Source of the DNA: Ectobius pallidus
Lineage: Eukaryota; Arthropoda; Insecta; Blattodea; Ectobiidae
Direction of reading: 5' to 3'
Assembly: GCA_964059195.1 (NCBI GenBank)
Contig: CAXKWD010000006.1
Coordinates: 133,368,539-133,432,538 of the forward strand
Length of the DNA stretch: 64,000 nucleotides
Shown piece by piece: positions 62,026 through 64,000 of the stretch. A program made the position numbers and the translations under genes. The notes under the pieces are model-generated. The model was given only the letters and a program-made list of their open reading frames with translations. It was not told where the DNA came from and did not search any database. The first letter of the stretch is position 1. Each line of letters begins with the position of its first letter.

Positions 62026-62289
62026 CGAAAATAGCCATAATGTCCCTTGAAGGGCAAAGGCCTCCTATCGAATAGGGAAAGCTCATTTACACGAACGTGG
62101 TGAGCTATTCCACGTTAGGTGTTGTTCATACATAGTGACACCTTTTCACTGATTGTGTTGTGGTACACTATTTAGTCACTCTTGGGTAGGAACACTGTTA
62201 CACATTTACACTAGGTTTTCACTATCTATATAGATGTGCCTGTAGGGATTTCCAGATGTTTCTTCCTCTCGTTACTCATGACCACTGCT

Positions 62290-62440
62290 TCCCTGCTTGC
62301 TCTTTGAAGAGGTCTGTCCATCTCAGTCTCGGCCTTCCTGGCAGTCGTTGTCCTACATGGGGGTCCCACATGGTGGCCTTGTAAGTTCATCTATTGTCCT
62401 GTAGTCTCGCCACGTGGCCTCCCCATTTCCATTTCAGTCT
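62290..62440 (-). pseudogene. LINE ORF2 C-terminal fragment
   Basis: The minus strand reads LKWKWGGHVARLQDNR, then GQRLPGRPRLRWTD, the tail found in jockey- and RTE-type ORF2 proteins. Confidence 0.6.
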
Positions 62441-62489
62441 TGTGGCTAATTTTGACATGTCTTTTGCCTATGCTAGCTGGTTAGTAGTA

Positions 62490-63066
62490 AGTAATAAATT
62501 ATATGATGCTGAAAACTACAAATTCCTTCAGATCTCTGGGAGTCACCTTGCAGATGACTGGCACAGCATTAGGGATTAGAAAGCAACCATCAGGAGTTTT
62601 AGCAAAATCAGAGATATGTGCAGAATGTCAGTCAACTCTGCGCTGAAGCTCTTCGAAGTGAAAGTTCATCCTGTTGCGACATATGGTCTCGAGCTCAACT
62701 GGGAAAAGCTAAGAAGAAACAATTGCTGGAGATAGAAAACTTCAGACATACTGAAGAGAGTATTATGTCTCGCAGTAGTCTCCATCAAAGATAGCATATG
62801 CTATGGCCAAGGAAACTTTTCTCATCAATGACCTATGATGCCAATATTTATTCCTGTGGACACCATTGGTGGAATAAGCCCTAAGAGACAGGACATGGAT
62901 CGAAGATCTGTCCCGACTTTTCATCATGGATGCGTTAATGATGGATCAGTGGAGGGAAGCAGGGAACATGGCTTCTACTACAAGCTGTGCTTGAACAAAT
63001 ATCACAACCCAAGGGAAGATTGTGTGTGAACAGTGTGCAGAGAAGTATGACCGATATATTGCGTAG
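62490..63066 (+). pseudogene. LINE reverse transcriptase fragment
   Basis: With frameshifts: FLQISGSHLADD, MSVNSALKLFEVKVHPVATYGLELNW, ILKRVLCLAV, then HGFYYKLCLNKYHNPREDC followed by VCTVCREVCDRYIA. This is the region after the RT palm and a Cys-rich end. Stops break every frame. Confidence 0.55.
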
Positions 63067-64000
63067 GTCTGCAGAAACAGAAACAGAAACAGAAACATCT
63101 CTGACTACCTTTTGTGCTGAAGACTAGAAAAGCTTCAATAATATCCTATCTTCTGTATCTCTCTCTGTCTCCATGTAGTTGTGAATGCACTGGTACATTA
63201 GACACCAACTACTTTTTAATATATACTTGTAGGTTGTTTTAAAAAGCTAATAATTAAATGTCTGTACTAATGTTTTTATCCTGTCACTCTTTATACTTTT
63301 TCTTGAACTGCTAACCAATATTTACAACTCAATAAAATTAAAATTAAATGACAGATATTTCTTTTCAGAAAACATGCAAACAAGAATGTCTCATACATTT
63401 TACAACTGTTTTATACCAATTTTCATATGAAGTTATTCTGAACAATTGCGTTTGCCTTCTGCCCTCTAAAGAGGTAAATAATTCTATTACTGCATGTAGC
63501 TTAAGTTCCCGTGCCATCTTAATTTCAATACTACCACACTGTGTGCACTAAGCGTTTGTTAACTCATGGTGCTTCTTAACTAGTTCTTAATAAATTCCAA
63601 CTTGAAACAGGATCTTTCAGCAGAAAACACAATAACAGAAAGTGTGAGGAATAAAATAAATGCAATGCAACAGGTCTGGTTAGCTTGATGCCAAATGCAA
63701 ATACATATCAGATCGATGGGTGCGATTCAAAATACTGAAAATTCTCCTCTATTTTTGGGCCGCATCTAGCCCTCAGGCCCCAACATTGTGCATTCAGTGG
63801 GGGTGTAAGTTATGCCACTGAATGTACTGTAGAAGCCAATTTGGTGCATGGAATTGCTTTCAAAGACAGGAAGAGAAAGATTTTCCTTTAAATAATAGCT
63901 TTTATAAACAGACTAGACGTAAACCACTTCTCATGCTAATTCCTTCAAGCTTCATTTATGATAGAACTTTTGAAATAGTAGCTTATTATAATGATAAACT
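63067..64000. other. No feature recognised; missing GOT1-like 5' exons not found here
   Basis: I searched the minus strand by eye for the N-terminal aminotransferase motifs (VNLxVGAYRT, HEYLP) and saw none. Confidence 0.5.

Noticed and set aside
63348..63551. Candidate upstream exon of the aminotransferase paralogue
   Set aside because: The minus-strand translation shows none of the N-terminal aminotransferase motifs.

Overview
The window looks like nuclear DNA of a hemimetabolous insect with a large, transposon-rich genome. The coding exons are insect-like and the DNA is AT-rich. Most of the sequence is old, broken mobile elements (Helitrons, hAT and mariner-type MITEs, a MULE, Penelope-like and LINE fragments, tRNA-derived SINEs). 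There is a TTAGG tract, the insect telomere unit, and the palindrome TAGGCCTA recurs throughout. A cockroach or termite relative is a guess only.

Two host genes can be read exon by exon. (1) On the + strand, 20306-32434, a complete gustavus (SPSB1/4-type SPRY domain and SOCS box protein, substrate receptor of a Cullin-5 ubiquitin ligase): six coding exons, 278 residues, all splice phases consistent. The first coding intron has a GC donor. Helitrons, SINEs and a Penelope fragment sit inside its introns; one Helitron begins 7 bases after a splice donor. (2) On the - strand, 52329-61629, the 3' six exons of a cytosolic aspartate aminotransferase paralogue. Its fold motifs are kept, but the PLP-binding lysine, the substrate-binding arginine and two more active-site aromatics are replaced, so it should be a pseudoenzyme resembling vertebrate GOT1L1. 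Its 5' exons (about 100 residues) were not found and probably lie beyond the right edge. The two genes converge and share no evident pathway.

Layout. 1-18 kb: no gene; two Helitron ends, a ~150-bp tandem array, a hAT MITE with perfect target duplications, a 121-bp palindrome. 18-19.7 kb: decayed LINE reverse transcriptase. 20-32.4 kb: gustavus. 32.4-37 kb: AT-rich 3' flank. 37-39 kb: MULE transposase remnant and a hAT MITE. 39-52 kb: two TIR elements, a pair of oppositely oriented CTCF-like motifs, two copies of one MITE in inverted orientation around a TTAGG tract, SINEs, a P2RX7-like/hAT remnant. 52-61.6 kb: the aminotransferase paralogue with a mariner-type MITE, a Tc/mariner relic and a hAT element in its introns. 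61.9-63.1 kb: Penelope and LINE fragments.

The best candidates for something undescribed are the catalytically dead aminotransferase, the hammerhead-ribozyme-like motifs of the Penelope fragments, and the palindromic CTCF-like site.
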